NCBI RefSeq assembly: GCF_015832195.1
Contig: NC_052020.1
Coordinates: forward strand, 59,585,888-59,649,887
DNA: 64,000 nucleotides
DNA from: Motacilla alba alba
Lineage: Eukaryota; Chordata; Aves; Passeriformes; Motacillidae
Direction of reading: 5' to 3'
How positions within the stretch are numbered: position 1 is the stretch's first letter; every line of letters starts with the position of its first letter. Both the position numbers and the translations under genes were made by a program. Positions 21,336 to 33,499 of this stretch are shown here, one piece after another. Below the pieces are notes generated by a model that did not search any database, was not told the DNA's origin, and worked only from the letters and a program-made list of their open reading frames with translations.

Positions 21336-22027
21336 ATGGCGGACAGATCAGTCCTGGCTGTGATGGTGCTGCTCATCTTCTCATTGCAACATCCCGTTGT
21401 GAATCGGTTTCATGAGGATGGGCAGCACCATGTGGAGGAGGTGAAACAGGCCCCCCCAGAGCCACCCAAGCCTGGCTGGGGACCCTGGCTCCTGGCTGCC
21501 TTGCAACACCTGCAGTCGTTCTGGGGAATTGCTCAGGTGCTCTCCCTGCCTTTGGGCTGGTGGCTCAGGCGCAGAAGAGCAGCCATGAGGCAGAGAGCAG
21601 CGGCCCAGCGAGCTGCAGAACAGGCCAGAAGGAGGGAGATCAAAATCGAGCGGAGAAGGCGGCTCCTTATCAAAAGATACAAAGACATGGAGCAAATGCG
21701 CCGGACCATGAATGAGATTAAAAAGGAAATGGCCAGGCTGATTCGAATGAATAGGGACATGAACCGGATGCTGAAGGTAGGCTGGGCAGGCTTTTGGAGG
21801 AGCACAGGCAGTGGCCTGTGTGAAGAAAAGCTTCCTGCTGGAGATGCTCTCTGGGCTGGCCAAGGCGAGCCGCACATCTTTGTGAGCAGCCAGCGCACAG
21901 AGCCAGACCCTGCCCCGCTTCCCTCTATCTCTTCACTGTGTCTAAAGTAACTGTATCTAAATTCATGTCTCTATTTCCATTTTTCCATGCAGAAGCTTTA
22001 CATTTGATCGAGGACAGAGAGATTTAA
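21336..22027 (+). CDS. B6: type B membrane coiled-coil protein
   Basis: The main exon is 21,336-21,776 (147 codons). It has a third coiled-coil subtype: REIKIERRRRLLIKRYKDM, then TMNEIKKEM and IRMNRDMN. The membrane segment has AQVLSLPLGWW. Exon 3 starts at 22,003; in the LED frame it reads EALHLIEDREI with TAA at 22,025-22,027. It is the intact twin of B5 at a distance of 2,877 bp. Confidence 0.6.
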
Positions 22028-22600
22028 AGGAGGATCCAACTGAATGCCTCGAGATTGTTTTAATCGATCAACCGTTTAGAAATATTTTGAAAAAATTTCA
22101 AATATCTTTAAAAGTTCTTTCACATTCTTAAATATTTTAAAAATATTTTAAAAATTTTATACTTTAAAATATTTTATATTTTAAATATTTATATACTTAT
22201 ATCAAGATTTTAGTATTTTTAATAGAATAATATTATGTTTAGTATCAATATTGTAATAATAATTATTTGGAATATTAAGTAATAACACATTTTATACTAT
22301 ATAATTACTATCATTCATTGAAATTAGTAGGAATTATAGTAATTAAACAAAATTTAATATGCTAGATTTTTATCTTAAGCAGGGAATTTTACATAATCTT
22401 CATTAGAAAACACTTAAGTATTTTATTAATATTATTATATAATATATAGTAGGAACAAATACTAAGATAGTTGCTTAGGTAAGATAGCCTTTTAGATAAG
22501 ATTGGCAATAATCACCATTTGTTAATTTTAATGACACTGACGGCCCTCCTGTCTTGAGACAGTGACTTCCCTCTGGAAGCTGCAGTCAGTGCAAAGATCC

Positions 22601-22643
22601 AATAAAGCCAATGCTTGAACAAACGCTGTGTCTGTGCGTGTCC
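22601..22643 (+). terminator. B6 poly(A) site
   Basis: AATAAA at 22,601-22,606 and a GU-rich element. Confidence 0.65.
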
Positions 22644-23804
22644 TCGTGGGACCCAGGTGTCAGCTGGGGGCAATTCCTGACAGAGGGGCACCGCAGCACC
22701 CCTTGGCCATGCAGAGGTTCCTTTGCTCCCCTCTAGCAGCTGCTCCTTTGCTCCTGTGATCCAGCCTCTGCTCTGTGGGATGCCAAATGCAAGACAAGAA
22801 GGAGTGCCACCACTCAGACTGTCACTCAGGTCCCTGCAGAGCTCAGGAGCCACCATGGCTGCGCAGGGTGTGGAACGCTGCAGTAGGCCATGACAGCAGG
22901 GCCAGCAGGGCCAGGGGGACACAGGACAGGAATTACAGCCCGGCTGCCCTGGGACAGGCAGACAGGACATGGGGCAGGCAGGAATCCCCATCCTCTCTGT
23001 GCCCACCTGAACACAGGGACATAAGGGACAGGGGGAATGGGGACACAGCAGGCCCCTCTCCTCTGGGAATATCCCAGGGCCCCTGACACAGCACAGGGCC
23101 TGAGGCTCTGCAAGGGGAACCCAAGAAGGAGGAGGACGATGCCGAGGTAATATCGGCCCACTCTCTGCATGCAAACTGCTCCATGGAGGAGAAGACCAGA
23201 GGGGCCTTGCCACAGCAGATCCCTTCAGAGGGAGAGGTGTTCTTAATTCCAGCACATGGGAGACCCCTTTAACATGGAGCACATGAATGCACATTGACAC
23301 GAGATTCCTGTTCCTTGCTCAGGTGTTCCAGGACAACACCAGAACCTAAGTGGCCGATTTGTGCTACTCTAGTGCAAAGCATCTCAAATTCTCTGCTGGA
23401 ACCACCCGTCTGCTGCTCCTGGGTTTAGAGGAGCCAGGAGGTGGCGTGGCTACAGTTCCTTATCTCTGATGTCTGATAATGGGAAGGTTTCAGAGAGGTC
23501 TTGGGCGTGCTGGATAGGGGAATAGTGATTCAGGAAAACCTGAGCCATGCCCACCACCTCCAGTTGTACAAAAACCAGCACCATCACAAAAGCATCCCTG
23601 CTGCTCACATAGTTGATATTATTGATTCTAATCAACAGTGTTGATGATGGTGGTTTCTCTTTGACAAGAGCTTGGGGGAGCTTCTGCCTGCTTTGTGAAG
23701 GGAGCCCCTGGGGCCCATTCCCTCCCAGAGGGGCTGCACTTGCTGGGTGCCGGGGCTTTCATTGCTGGGCCCCCTCAGAGCCCCTGAGCTGGGCTGGGCA
23801 CCAA
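22644..23804 (+). other. Spacer B6 to B7
   Basis: Acidic candidate exon at 23,097-23,146; CTCF-like motif from 23,434. Otherwise no gene. Confidence 0.45.
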
Positions 23805-23927
23805 GGGCGGGGCTGGCGCGGCTGTGACGCCTCTGGCACGTGTGACATCAGGGGGAGCGTGTCACAATGGGGGCAGCTAGAAAAGGCCCCCGCAGGTCAC
23901 GCTGGCCCAGCACAGCCTGGGCAAGCG
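23805..23927 (+). promoter_or_regulatory. B7 promoter and exon 1
   Basis: GC box at 23,805, CACGTG at 23,837-23,842 and TGACATCA at 23,843-23,850. Exon 1 ends at 23,927 before GTGAGT. Confidence 0.55.
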
Positions 23928-24211
23928 GTGAGTGCACACGTGGCGGGGCTGGGCTGGGCCAGGGTCGTGGCACAAGCGCCGCACCCAGGCCTGCATTGCC
24001 TCCCTGCATCCAGGGCCGGCCCCTGGGGCCAGCGCCTTGGCCAGGGCACAGGGCTGCTGCTGGCCCACTGGGACAGGCCCTGCTGCCTGCCAGCTGCCTG
24101 GGGCCCTCTGCTTGCTGCCCTCACATCCCTGTGCCTCCCGGCCTCAATTTAGCCCCCACAAGCTCCCTGAGTAGCCCCAGTGAAACCCTTGTCTCTCTCC
24201 TCCTGCAGACC

Positions 24212-24903
24212 ATGGCGGACAGATCAGTCCTGGCTGTGATGGTGCTGCTCATCTTCTCACTGCAACATCCTGTCGTAAATCGATTTCATGAGGATGGGCA
24301 GCACCATGTGGAGGAGGTGAAACAGGCCCCCCCAGAGCCACCCAAGCCTGGCTGGGGACCCTGGCTCCTGGCTGCTTTGAAACAGCTGCAGTCGTTCTGG
24401 GGAATTGCTCAGCTGCTCTTCCTGCCTTTGGGCTGGTGGCTCAGGCGCAGAAGAGCAGCCATGAGGCAGAGAGCAGCGGCCCAGCGAGCTGCAGAACAGG
24501 CCAGAAGGAGGGAGATCAAAATCGAGCGGAGAAGGCGGCTCCTTATCAAAAGATACAAAGACATGGAGCAAATGCGCCGGACGATGAAGGAGATGGAAAA
24601 GCAAATGGCCAGGCTGATTCGAATGAATAGGGATATGAACAGGGCGCTGAAGGTAGGCTGGGCAGGCTTTTGGAGGAGCACAGGCAGTGGCCTGTGTGAA
24701 GAAAAGCTTCCTGCTGGAGATGCTCTCTGGGCTGGCCAAGGCGAGCCGCACATCTTTGTGAGCAGCCAGCGCACAGAGCCAGACCCTGCCCCGCTTCCCT
24801 CTATCTCTTCACTGTGTCTATAGTTACTGTATCTATATTCATGTCTCCATTTCCATTTTTCCATGCAGAAGCTTTACATTTGATCGAGGACAGAGAGATT
24901 TAA
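24212..24903 (+). CDS. B7: type B membrane coiled-coil protein
   Basis: The main exon is 24,212-24,652 (147 codons). It differs from B6 mainly in the second half of the coiled coil (TMKEMEKQMARL and MNRALK) and has LKQLQSFW in the membrane segment. Exon 3 starts at 24,869 and ends EALHLIEDREI with TAA at 24,901-24,903. Confidence 0.6.
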
Positions 24904-25480
24904 AGGAGGATCCAACTGAATGCCTCGAGATTGTTTTAAATGGATCAACCGTTTAGAAATATTGTGAAAAATTTTCAAATATCTTTAGAAGTTCTTTCAC
25001 ATTCTTAAATATTTTTAAAATATTTTAAAAATTTTATACTTTAAAATATTTTTATATTTTAAATATTTATATACTTATATCAAGATTTTAGTACTTTTTA
25101 ATAGAATAATATTATGTTTAGGTATCAATATTGTAATAATAATTATTTGGAATATTAAGTAATAACACATTTTATACTCTATAATTACTATCATTCATTG
25201 AAATTAGTAGGAATTATAATAATTAAACAAAATTTAATATGCTAGATTTTTATCTTAAGCAGGGAATTTTACATAATCTTCATTAGAAAACACTTAAGTA
25301 TTTTATTAATATTATTATATAATATATAGTAGGACCAAATACTAAGATAGTTGCTTAGGTAAGATAGTCTTTTAGATAAGATTGGCAATAATCACCATTT
25401 GCTAATTTTAATGACACTGACTGCCCTCCTGCCTTGAGACAGTGACTTCCCTCTGGAAGCTGCAGTCAGTGCAAAGATCC

Positions 25481-25523
25481 AATAAAGCCAATGCTTGAAC
25501 AAACGCTGTGTCTGTGCGTGTCC
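25481..25523 (+). terminator. B7 poly(A) site
   Basis: AATAAA at 25,481-25,486 with a GU-rich element. Confidence 0.65.
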
Positions 25524-26296
25524 TCGTGGGACCCAGGTGTCAGCTGGGGGCAATTCCTGACAGAGGGGCACCGCAGCACCCCTTGGCCGTGCAGAGGCTC
25601 CTTTGCTCCCCTCTAGCAGCTGCTCCTTTGCTCCTGTGATCCAGCCTCTCCTCTGTGGGATGCCCAATGCAAGACAAGAAGGAGTGCCACCACTCAGACT
25701 GTCACTCAGGTCCCTGCAGAGCTCAGGAGCCACCATGGCTGCGCAGGGTGTGGAACGCTGCAGTAGGGCATGAAAGCAGAGACAGCAGGGACAGGGGCAC
25801 ACAGGACAGGGATCACATCCCGGCTGCCTTGGGACTGGCAGACAGGACATGGGGCAGGCAGGAATCCCCTTCCTCCCTGTGCCCACCTGAACACAGGGAC
25901 ATAAGGGACAAGGGGAATGGGGACACAGCAGGCCCCTCTCCTCTGGGAATATCCCAGGGGCCCTGACAGAACACAGGGCCTGAGGCTCTGCAAGGGGAGC
26001 CCAAGAAGGAGGAGGATGATGCCGAGGTAATATCAGCCCACACTCTGCATGCAAACTGCTCCATGGAGGAGAAAACCAGAGGGCTCCTTGGCACAGCAGA
26101 TCCCTTATGAGGCAAGTTTTCCGTGTTCCGGCATTCAGGTGTCCCATGCAACATGGAGCACATGAATGCACTTGGATACCAGATTCATATCCCTGCTCAA
26201 GCGTTCTGGCACTACAGAAGCGGGCATTCCATATTAACACATGGGTCCAACTCTTGTGCAAAATCCACGCAAATTGTCTCTCTCCTCCTACAGACC
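25524..26296 (+). other. Spacer B7 to A4
   Basis: Acidic candidate exon at 25,977-26,026. The acceptor before A4 reads CTCCTACAG, still a good site. Confidence 0.45.
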
Positions 26297-26956
26297 ATGG
26301 TGTCCCAATCAGTCCTTGCCCTGGTGGTGCTGCTCCTCTTCCACTCCCCACGGCCAGTGGTGATGGCTTTGCATGAGGATGCAGAGCTGAGCCAAGAGGA
26401 CCTGGAGCAGGCTACCCCAGAGCCACGCGAGCCTGGCTGGGGACCCCTGCTCTCGGCAGCCGTGCAGCAGGGGCCCCACTGGGCTGCTGCTGAGCTGCTC
26501 TTCCTGCCTTTGTGCCTCTGGTTGAGGCGCAGAAGGGCGGCCATGAAGCAGAGAGCAGCGGCCCGGAGAGCTGAAGAAGAGGCCAGAAGGCGCAGGATGG
26601 ACATCGAGCAGAGAAGGCTTTGGGTCAAGAGGACATGCAAAGACTTAAAGGCAATGTGGAGGACCATGAAAATGATAAAGAAGAAAATGGCCAGGCTGAT
26701 TGGAATGAACGGCAAGGGGAGCGGGAGATGCTCTCTGGGCTGGCCAAGGTGAGCCGCACATCTTTGTGAGCAGGCAGCGCACAGAGCTGCGCTTGCTGCC
26801 CAGCACAGCCCTGCAAAGCCGGGGCAGAGGCTCAGGGCTCCTGCCAGGCCCTGCCCCTCTTCCCTCCATCTCTTCACTGTATCTGGAGTAACTGTATCTA
26901 TTTTAACCCTTTTCCATGCAGAGGCCTTGCACTTCCTTGAGGACGGAGGATTTTGA
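26297..26956 (+). CDS. A4: type A membrane coiled-coil protein
   Basis: ATG at 26,297 in ACCATGG context. The main exon to G26,711 has no lesion. The coiled coil differs from A1 (WVKRTCKDL, TMKMIKKKM). The usual exon end is G followed by GCAAGG. Uniquely, CCAAG at 26,744-26,748 is followed by GTGAGC, a strong canonical donor where all other copies have GCGAGC or GAGAGC; its TGA closes the unspliced frame at 26,752. Exon 3 from 26,922 in the conserved frame gives EALHFLEDGGF, TGA at 26,954-26,956. Use of the GTGAGC donor would instead end RGLALP. Confidence 0.55.
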
Positions 26957-27446
26957 AGCAGGATTGTTCCGGATGGATGGACATGGATTTAACTTCATGA
27001 TTTGTTTAAAAATCATCTAGATATTTGGTTTTTTATCAAAAAATCATCTCGTTGTACAGTAATACATGTGTACAATTTAGTAGTTGTATTATGCAAACAA
27101 ATAGCAATTCTATTTGAACAATTACACATTCCACTCTATAGTAATTATCACTCATCCTAAATATTTCCGTGAATTTTTTGAATGAACCACAATTGAAGTA
27201 TGGTAAATTTTTGTCCTATGTAGTAATTATTGACAATCTTCAGTGTGGAAATAACTTTGTCATTGTAGTAATTTATGTATCATTTATAACAATATAAAAA
27301 AGATTTCTTATCATAACGATATTTATAATTGTCATTTGATCTTGAAAATGTATAAAATTCATGATTGATTTTCAAAATGACACTGCCTGCCCTCCCCTCT
27401 TTGGGAAGTCCATTCCCTCTGGCAGCTGCAGCCACTGCAAAGTTCC

Positions 27447-27489
27447 CATAAAGGTGGTGCTTGAAGAAACGCTGTGTCTGTGAGCATCC
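27447..27489 (+). terminator. A4 poly(A) site (CATAAA)
   Basis: CATAAA at 27,447-27,452 with a GU-rich element; AT-rich 3'UTR upstream. Confidence 0.45.
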
Positions 27490-27900
27490 AGAGTGACCTC
27501 CAAGGCCATCCAGTTCTCCCCCTCTGCCATGGGCTGGGACACCTCTGGCTAGGCCAGGTTGCTCCAAGGCCCATCCAGCCTGGACTGGAACACTTGCAGG
27601 GACGGGGCAGCCGCAGCTGCTCTGAGCAACCTGCGCCAGGGCCTCATGGCCCTCCCAGCCAAGCCTTCCTTCCCCATAGCCCATCTCAGCCTGCCCTGTG
27701 GCACTGGGAAGCCACTGGCCCTGGCGCTGGCCCTCCAGGCCCTTGCCAACAGCCCCTCTGCAGGTCTCTGCTGGGCCTCGGGCAGGGACTGAAAGGCCGC
27801 AGGAAGGTGCCCCTGGAGAAGCCCTTGGAGGGCGCTGGGGCCAGGAGTGCCGCCATCAGGGCAGCAAGCAGGGCCTGGCCTGTCTGTCCATGCAGGAGGG
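27490..27900 (-). mobile_element. CR1 3' fragment in the A4-B8 spacer
   Basis: Array-copied CR1 fragment. The spacer from its end to 28,450 holds no gene. Confidence 0.7.
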
Positions 27901-28450
27901 CACAGGGCGGGCGCTGAGGCCCTGCCAGCTGGAGCACATTAATGCGCTCTGACATGAGATTCCTGCACCCTGCTCAGGTGTTCCGCTGCAGCACAAGTGG
28001 TCAACTTGTGCCAATCTTGTACAAAACAGCTGATAATCTCTGCCAAAACCGGCTGTGTGCTGCTTCTTGATCTAGAGAAGCCTGGATGCAGTCCGGCTAC
28101 CGTTCCTTCTGAATGACGTCTGATAATGGGAAGGTTTCACAGAGGTTTTGGAGGGGCTGGATCTGGGAAGACTCAAGCGGGAAAAACCGAGCCACCCTCA
28201 CCTACTACACTCAGAGAAAAACCAGCGCCATAAAAAAAGCACCTCTGGTGCTCTCACAGTTGATATTATGTATCATATTCAACATTATCAGATGTATTCG
28301 TTTCCCTTCGACAAAACGTCCAGAGACCCCTGCCTGCTTTGTGAAGGGAGCCCCTGGGGCCCATTCCCTCCCAGAGGGGCTGCACTTGCTGGGTGCCAGG
28401 GCTTTCATTGCTGGGCCCCCTCAGAGCCCCTGAGCTGGGCTGGGCACCAA

Positions 28451-28573
28451 GGGCGGGGCTGGCGCGGCTGTGACGCCTCTGGCACGTGTGACATCAGGGG
28501 GAGCGTGTCACAATGGGGGCAGCTAGAAAAGGCCCCCGCAGGTCACGCTGGCCCAGCACAGCCTGGGCAAGCG
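28451..28573 (+). promoter_or_regulatory. B8 promoter and exon 1
   Basis: GC box at 28,451, CACGTG at 28,483-28,488 and TGACATCA at 28,489-28,496. Exon 1 ends at 28,573 before GTGAGT. Confidence 0.55.
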
Positions 28574-28857
28574 GTGAGTGCACACGTGGCGGGGCTGGGC
28601 TGGGCCAGGGCCGGGGCACAAGCGCCGCACCCGGGCATGCATTGTCCCCCTGCATCCAGGGCCAGCCCCTGGGGCCGGCGCCTTGGCCAGGGCACGGGGC
28701 TGCTGCTGGCCCACTGGGACAGGCCCTGCTGCCTGCCAGCTGCCTGGGGCCCTCTGCTTGCTGCCCTCACATCCCTGCACCTCCGGGCCTCACTTCAGCC
28801 CCCACAAGCTCCCTTGGTAGCCCGACTGATACCCTCGTCTCTCTCCTCCTGCAGACC

Positions 28858-29549
28858 ATGGCGGACAGATCAGTCCTGGCTGTGATGGTGCTGCTCATCT
28901 TCTCACTGCAACATCCCGTCGTGAATCGATTTCATGAGGATGGGCAGCACCATGTGGAGGAGGTGAAACAGGCCCCCCCAGAGCCACCCAAGCCTGGCTG
29001 GGGACCCTGGCTCCTGGCTGCCTTGCAACACCTGCAGTCCTTCTGGGGAATTGCTCAGGTGCTCTTCCTGCCTTTGGGCTGGTGGCTCAGGCGCAGAAGA
29101 GCAGCCATGAGGCAGAGAGCAGCGGCCCAGCGAGCTGCAGAACGGGCCAGAAGGAGGAAGATCAAAATCGAGCGGAGAAGGCGGCTCCTTATCAGAAGAT
29201 ACAAAGACATGGAGCAAATGCGCCGGACAATGAAAGAGATTAAAAAGGAAATGGCCAGGCTGATTCGACTGAACAGGGACATGAACCGGGTGCTGAAGGT
29301 AGGCTGGGCAGGCTTTTGGAGGAGCACAGGCAGTGGCCTGTGTGAAGAAAAGCTTCCTGCTGGAGATGCTCTCTGGGCTGGCCAAGGAGAGCCGCACATC
29401 TTTGTGAGCATCCAGCGCACAGATCCAGACCCTGCCCCTCTTCCCTCTATCTCTTCACTGTGTCTATAGTAACTGTATCTATATTCATGTCTCCATTTCC
29501 ATTTTTCCATGCAGAAGCTCTACACTTGCTCGAGGACAGAGCCATTTGA
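28858..29549 (+). CDS. B8: type B membrane coiled-coil protein
   Basis: The main exon is 28,858-29,298 (147 codons). The coiled coil has RARRRKIKIERRRRLLIRRY and IRLNRDMNRVLK. The second candidate donor is destroyed (CAAG-GAGAGC), so only AAG-GTAGGC can be used here, which would not reach the LEDRAI frame. Exon 3 starts at 29,515; that frame reads EALHLLEDRAI with TGA at 29,547-29,549. Confidence 0.6.
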
Positions 29550-30130
29550 AGGAGGATCCAGGAGAATGCCTCCAGATTGATTTAAATCGTTCAACCGTTT
29601 AGAAATATTTTGAAAAATTTTAAATATAATTTAAAATATTTTTATATTTTAAAATACTTTAAAATATTATAAAATATTTTATACTTTAAAATATTTTTAT
29701 ATTTTGAAAAATAGATATTTTTATCAAGAGTTTATTACTTTTTAATAGAATGATACTGTAGTTAGATATCAATATTGTAATAACAAGTATCAAGTAGTAT
29801 TAATTAATAACACAATTTATATGATATAATTACTATCATTCATCAAAATGAGTAGGAAGTTTAATAATTATCAAAATTTAATATGCTATATTTTTATCTT
29901 AAGCCTGGAATTTTACATAGTCCTCATTAGAAAACACTTAAGTATTTTATTATATTAATATTACACATAAAATATATAGTAGGAAGAAATACTATGATAG
30001 TGTCTTAGGTAAGATAGTTGCTTAGATAAGATTGGCAATAATCACCATTTGTTAATTTTAATGACACTGACTGCCCTCCTGTCTTGAGACAGTGACTTCC
30101 CTCTGGAAGCTGCAGTCAGTGCAAAGATCC

Positions 30131-30173
30131 AATAAAGCCAATGCTTGAACAAACGCTGTGTCTGTGCGTGTCC
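30131..30173 (+). terminator. B8 poly(A) site
   Basis: AATAAA at 30,131-30,136 and a GU-rich element. Confidence 0.65.
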
Positions 30174-30941
30174 ACGTGGGACCAGGTGTCAGCTGGGGGC
30201 AATTCCTGACAGAGGGGCACCGCAGCACCCCTTGGCCATGCAGAGGCTCCTTTGCTCCCCTCTAGCAGCTGCTCCTTTGCTCCTGTGATCCAGCCTCTGC
30301 TCTGTGGGATGCCAAATGCAAGAAAAGAAGGAGTGCCACCACTCAGACTGTCACTCAGGTCCCTGCAGAGCTCAGGAGCCACCATGGCTGCGCAGGGTGT
30401 GGAACGCTGCAGTAGGCCATGACAGCAGGGCCAGCAGGGACAGGGGGACAAAGGACAGGAATTTCAGGCTGGCTGCCCTGGGACAGGCAGACAGGACATG
30501 GGGCAGGCAGGAATCCCCATCCTCTCTGTGCCCACCTGAACACAGGGACATAAGGGACAGGGCAAATGGGGACACAGCAGGCCCCCCTCCTCTGGGAATA
30601 TCCCAGGGGCCCTGACACAACGCAGGGCATGAGGCTCTGCAAGGGGAGCCCAAGAAGGAGGAGGACGATGCCGAGGTAATATCGGCCCACTCTCTGCATG
30701 CCAAACTGCTCCATGGAGGAGAAGACCAGAGGGCCTTGCCACAGCCGATCCCTCATGTGTTTTCTGTCTGTCTGAACAGAGGTGTCCCCATGCAACATGG
30801 ATGCACATGAATGCACTTGGACACCAGATTCATATTCCTGCTCAAGCGTTCTGGCACTACAGGAGTGGGCATTCCATATTAACACATGGGTCCAACTCTT
30901 GTGCAAAATTCACGCAAATTGTCTCTCTCCTCCTGAAGACC
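30174..30941 (+). other. Spacer B8 to A5
   Basis: Acidic candidate exon at 30,626-30,675. The middle of the spacer (about 30,745-30,785) has lost homology to the other B-A spacers. The acceptor is weakened to CTCCTGAAG. Confidence 0.45.
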
Positions 30942-31601
30942 ATGGTGTCCCAATCAGTCCTTGCCCTGGTGGTGCTGCTCCTCCTCCACTCCCCATGGCC
31001 CGTAGTGATGGCTTTGCATGAAGATGCAGAGCTGAGCCAAGACGACCTGGAGCAGGCTACCCCAGCGCCACCCGAGCCTGGCTGGGGACCCCTGCTCTCG
31101 GCAGCCGTGCAGCAGGGGCCCCAGTGGGTGCTGCTGAGCTGCTCTTCCTGCCTTTGTGCCTCTGGTTGAGGTGCAGAAGGGCGGCCATGAAGCAGAGAGC
31201 AGCGGCCCGGAGAGCTGAAGAAGAGGCCAGAAGGCGCAGGATGGACATCGAGCAGAGAAGGCTTTGGGTCAAGAGGACATGCAAAGACTTAAAGGCAATG
31301 TGGAGGACCATGAAAATGATAAAGAAGAAAATTGCCAGGCTGATTGGAATGAACGGCAAGGAGAGCGGGAGATGCTCTTTGGGCTGGCCAAGGCGAGCCG
31401 CACGTCTTTGTGGGCAGCCAGCGCACAGAGCTGCGCTTGCTGCCCAGCACAGCCCTGCAAAGCCGGGGCAGAGGCTCAGGGCTCCTGCCAGGCCCTGCCC
31501 CTCTTCCCTCCATCTCTTCACTGTATCTGGAGTATCTTGTATCTATTTTAACCCTTTTCCATGCAGAGGCCTTGCACTTCCTTGAGGACGGAGGATTTTG
31601 A
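30942..31601 (+). pseudogene. A5: frameshifted type A copy
   Basis: ATG at 30,942 is intact, but one base is missing near 31,126 (AGTGGGTGCTG). The frame is lost in the membrane segment and stops at 31,167-31,169. Downstream coiled-coil and exon 3 sequence (EALHFLEDGGF frame, ending 31,601) is still recognisable. The same deletion occurs in A3 and A6, so it was probably inherited by a subgroup. Confidence 0.7.
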
Positions 31602-32087
31602 AGCAGGATTGTTCTGGATGGATGGACATGGATTTAACTTCATGATTTGTTTAAAATCATCTAGATATTTGGTTTTTTATCAAAAAATCATCTCGTTGTA
31701 CAGTAATACATGTGTACAATTTAGTAGTTGTATTATGCAAACAAATAGCAATTCTATTTGAACAATTACACATTCCACTCTATAGTAATTATCACTCATC
31801 CTAAATATTTCCGTGAATTTTTTGAATGAACCACAATTGAAGTATGGTAAATTTTTGTCCTATGTAGTAATTATTGACATCTTCAGTGTGGAAATAACTT
31901 TGTCATTGTAGTAATTTATGTATCATTTATAACAATATAAAAAAGATTTCTTATCATAACAATATTTATAATTGTCATTTGATCTTGAAATTGCATAAAA
32001 TTCATGATAGATTTTCAAAATGACACTGCCTGCCTCCCCTCTTTGGGAAGTCCATTCCTCTGGCAGCTGCAGCCACTGCAAAGTTCC

Positions 32088-32130
32088 CATAAAGGTGGTG
32101 CTTGAAGAAACGCTGTGTCTGTGAGCGTCC
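32088..32130 (+). terminator. A5 poly(A) site (CATAAA)
   Basis: CATAAA at 32,088-32,093 with a GU-rich element. Confidence 0.4.
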
Positions 32131-32540
32131 AGAGTGACCTCCAAGGCCATCCAGTTCTCCCCCTCTGCCATGGGCTGGGACACCTCTGGCTAGGCCAGGT
32201 TGCTCCAAGGCCCATCCAGCCTGGACTGGAACACTTGCAGGGACGGGGCAGCCGCAGCTGCTCTGAGCAACCTGTGCCAGGGCCTCATGGCCCTCCCAGC
32301 CAAGCCTTCCTTCCCCATAGCCCATCTCAGCCTGCCCTGTGGCACTGGGAAGCCACTGGCCCTGGCGCTGGCCCTCCAGGCCCTTGCCAACAGCCCCTCT
32401 GCAGGTCTCTGCTGGGCCTCGGGCAGGGACTGAAAGGCCGCAGGAAGGTGCCCCTGGAGAAGCCCTTGGAGAGCGCTGGGGCCAGGAGTGCCGCCATCAG
32501 GGCAGCAAGCAGGGCCTGGCCTGTCTGTCCATGCGGGAGG
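32131..32540 (-). mobile_element. CR1 3' fragment in the A5-B9 spacer
   Basis: Array-copied CR1 fragment. No gene in the rest of the spacer to 33,090. Confidence 0.7.
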
Positions 32541-33090
32541 GCACAGGGCGGGCGCTGAGGCCCTGCCAGCTGGAGCACATTAATGCGCTCTGACATGAGA
32601 TTCCTGCACCCTGCTCAGGTGTTCCGCTACAGCACACGTGGTCAACTTGTGACAATCTTGTACAAAACAGCTGATAATCTCTGCCAGAACCAGCTGTGTG
32701 CTGCTTCTTGATCTTGAGAAGCCTGGATGCAGTCCGGCTACCGTTCCTTCTGAATGACGTCTGATAATGGGAAGGTTTCACAGAGGTTTTGGAGGGGCCT
32801 GATCTGGGAAGACTCAAGCAGGAATAACCGAGCCACTCCCGCCTACTGCACTCAGAGAAAAGCCAGTGCCATAAAAAAAGCACCTCTGGTGCTCTCACAG
32901 TTGATATTATGTATCATATTCAACATTATCAGTTGTATTAATTTCCCTTCTACAAAACGTCCAGAGACTCCTGCCTGCTTTGTGAAGGGAGCCCCTGGGG
33001 GCCCATTCCCTCCCAGAGGGGCTGCACTTGCTGGGTGCCGGGGCTTTCATTGCTGGGCCCCCTCAGAGCCCTGAGCTGGGCTGGGCACCA

Positions 33091-33215
33091 GGGCGGGGCT
33101 GGCGCGGCTGTGACGCCTCTGGCACGTTGTGACATCAGGGCGAGCGTGTCACAATGGGGGCAGCTAGAAAAGGCCCCCGCAGGTCACCGCTGGCCCAGCC
33201 CAGCCCTGGGCACGT
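33091..33215 (+). promoter_or_regulatory. B9 promoter and exon 1, damaged
   Basis: The GC box at 33,091 is intact, but the E-box is broken by an extra T (CACGTTGTGACATCA); TGACATCA is at 33,130-33,137. Exon 1 carries several one-base changes, and the donor is GT-GTGAGT with T as the last exon base. Confidence 0.45.
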
Positions 33216-33499
33216 GTGAGTGCACACGTGGCGGGGCTGGGCTGGGCCAGGGCCGGGGCACAAGCGCCGCACCCGGGCCTGCATTGTCCCCCTGCATCCA
33301 GGGCCAGCCCCTGGGGCCAGCGCCTTGGCCAGGGCACGGGGCTGCTGCTGGCCCACTGGGACAGGCCCTGCTGCCTGCCAGCTGCCTGGGGCCCTCTGCT
33401 TGCTGCCCTCACATCCCTGTGCCTCCGGGCATCATTTCCGCCCCCACAAGCTCCCTTGGTAGCCCCAGTGAAACCCTCATCTCTCTCCTCCTGCAGACC

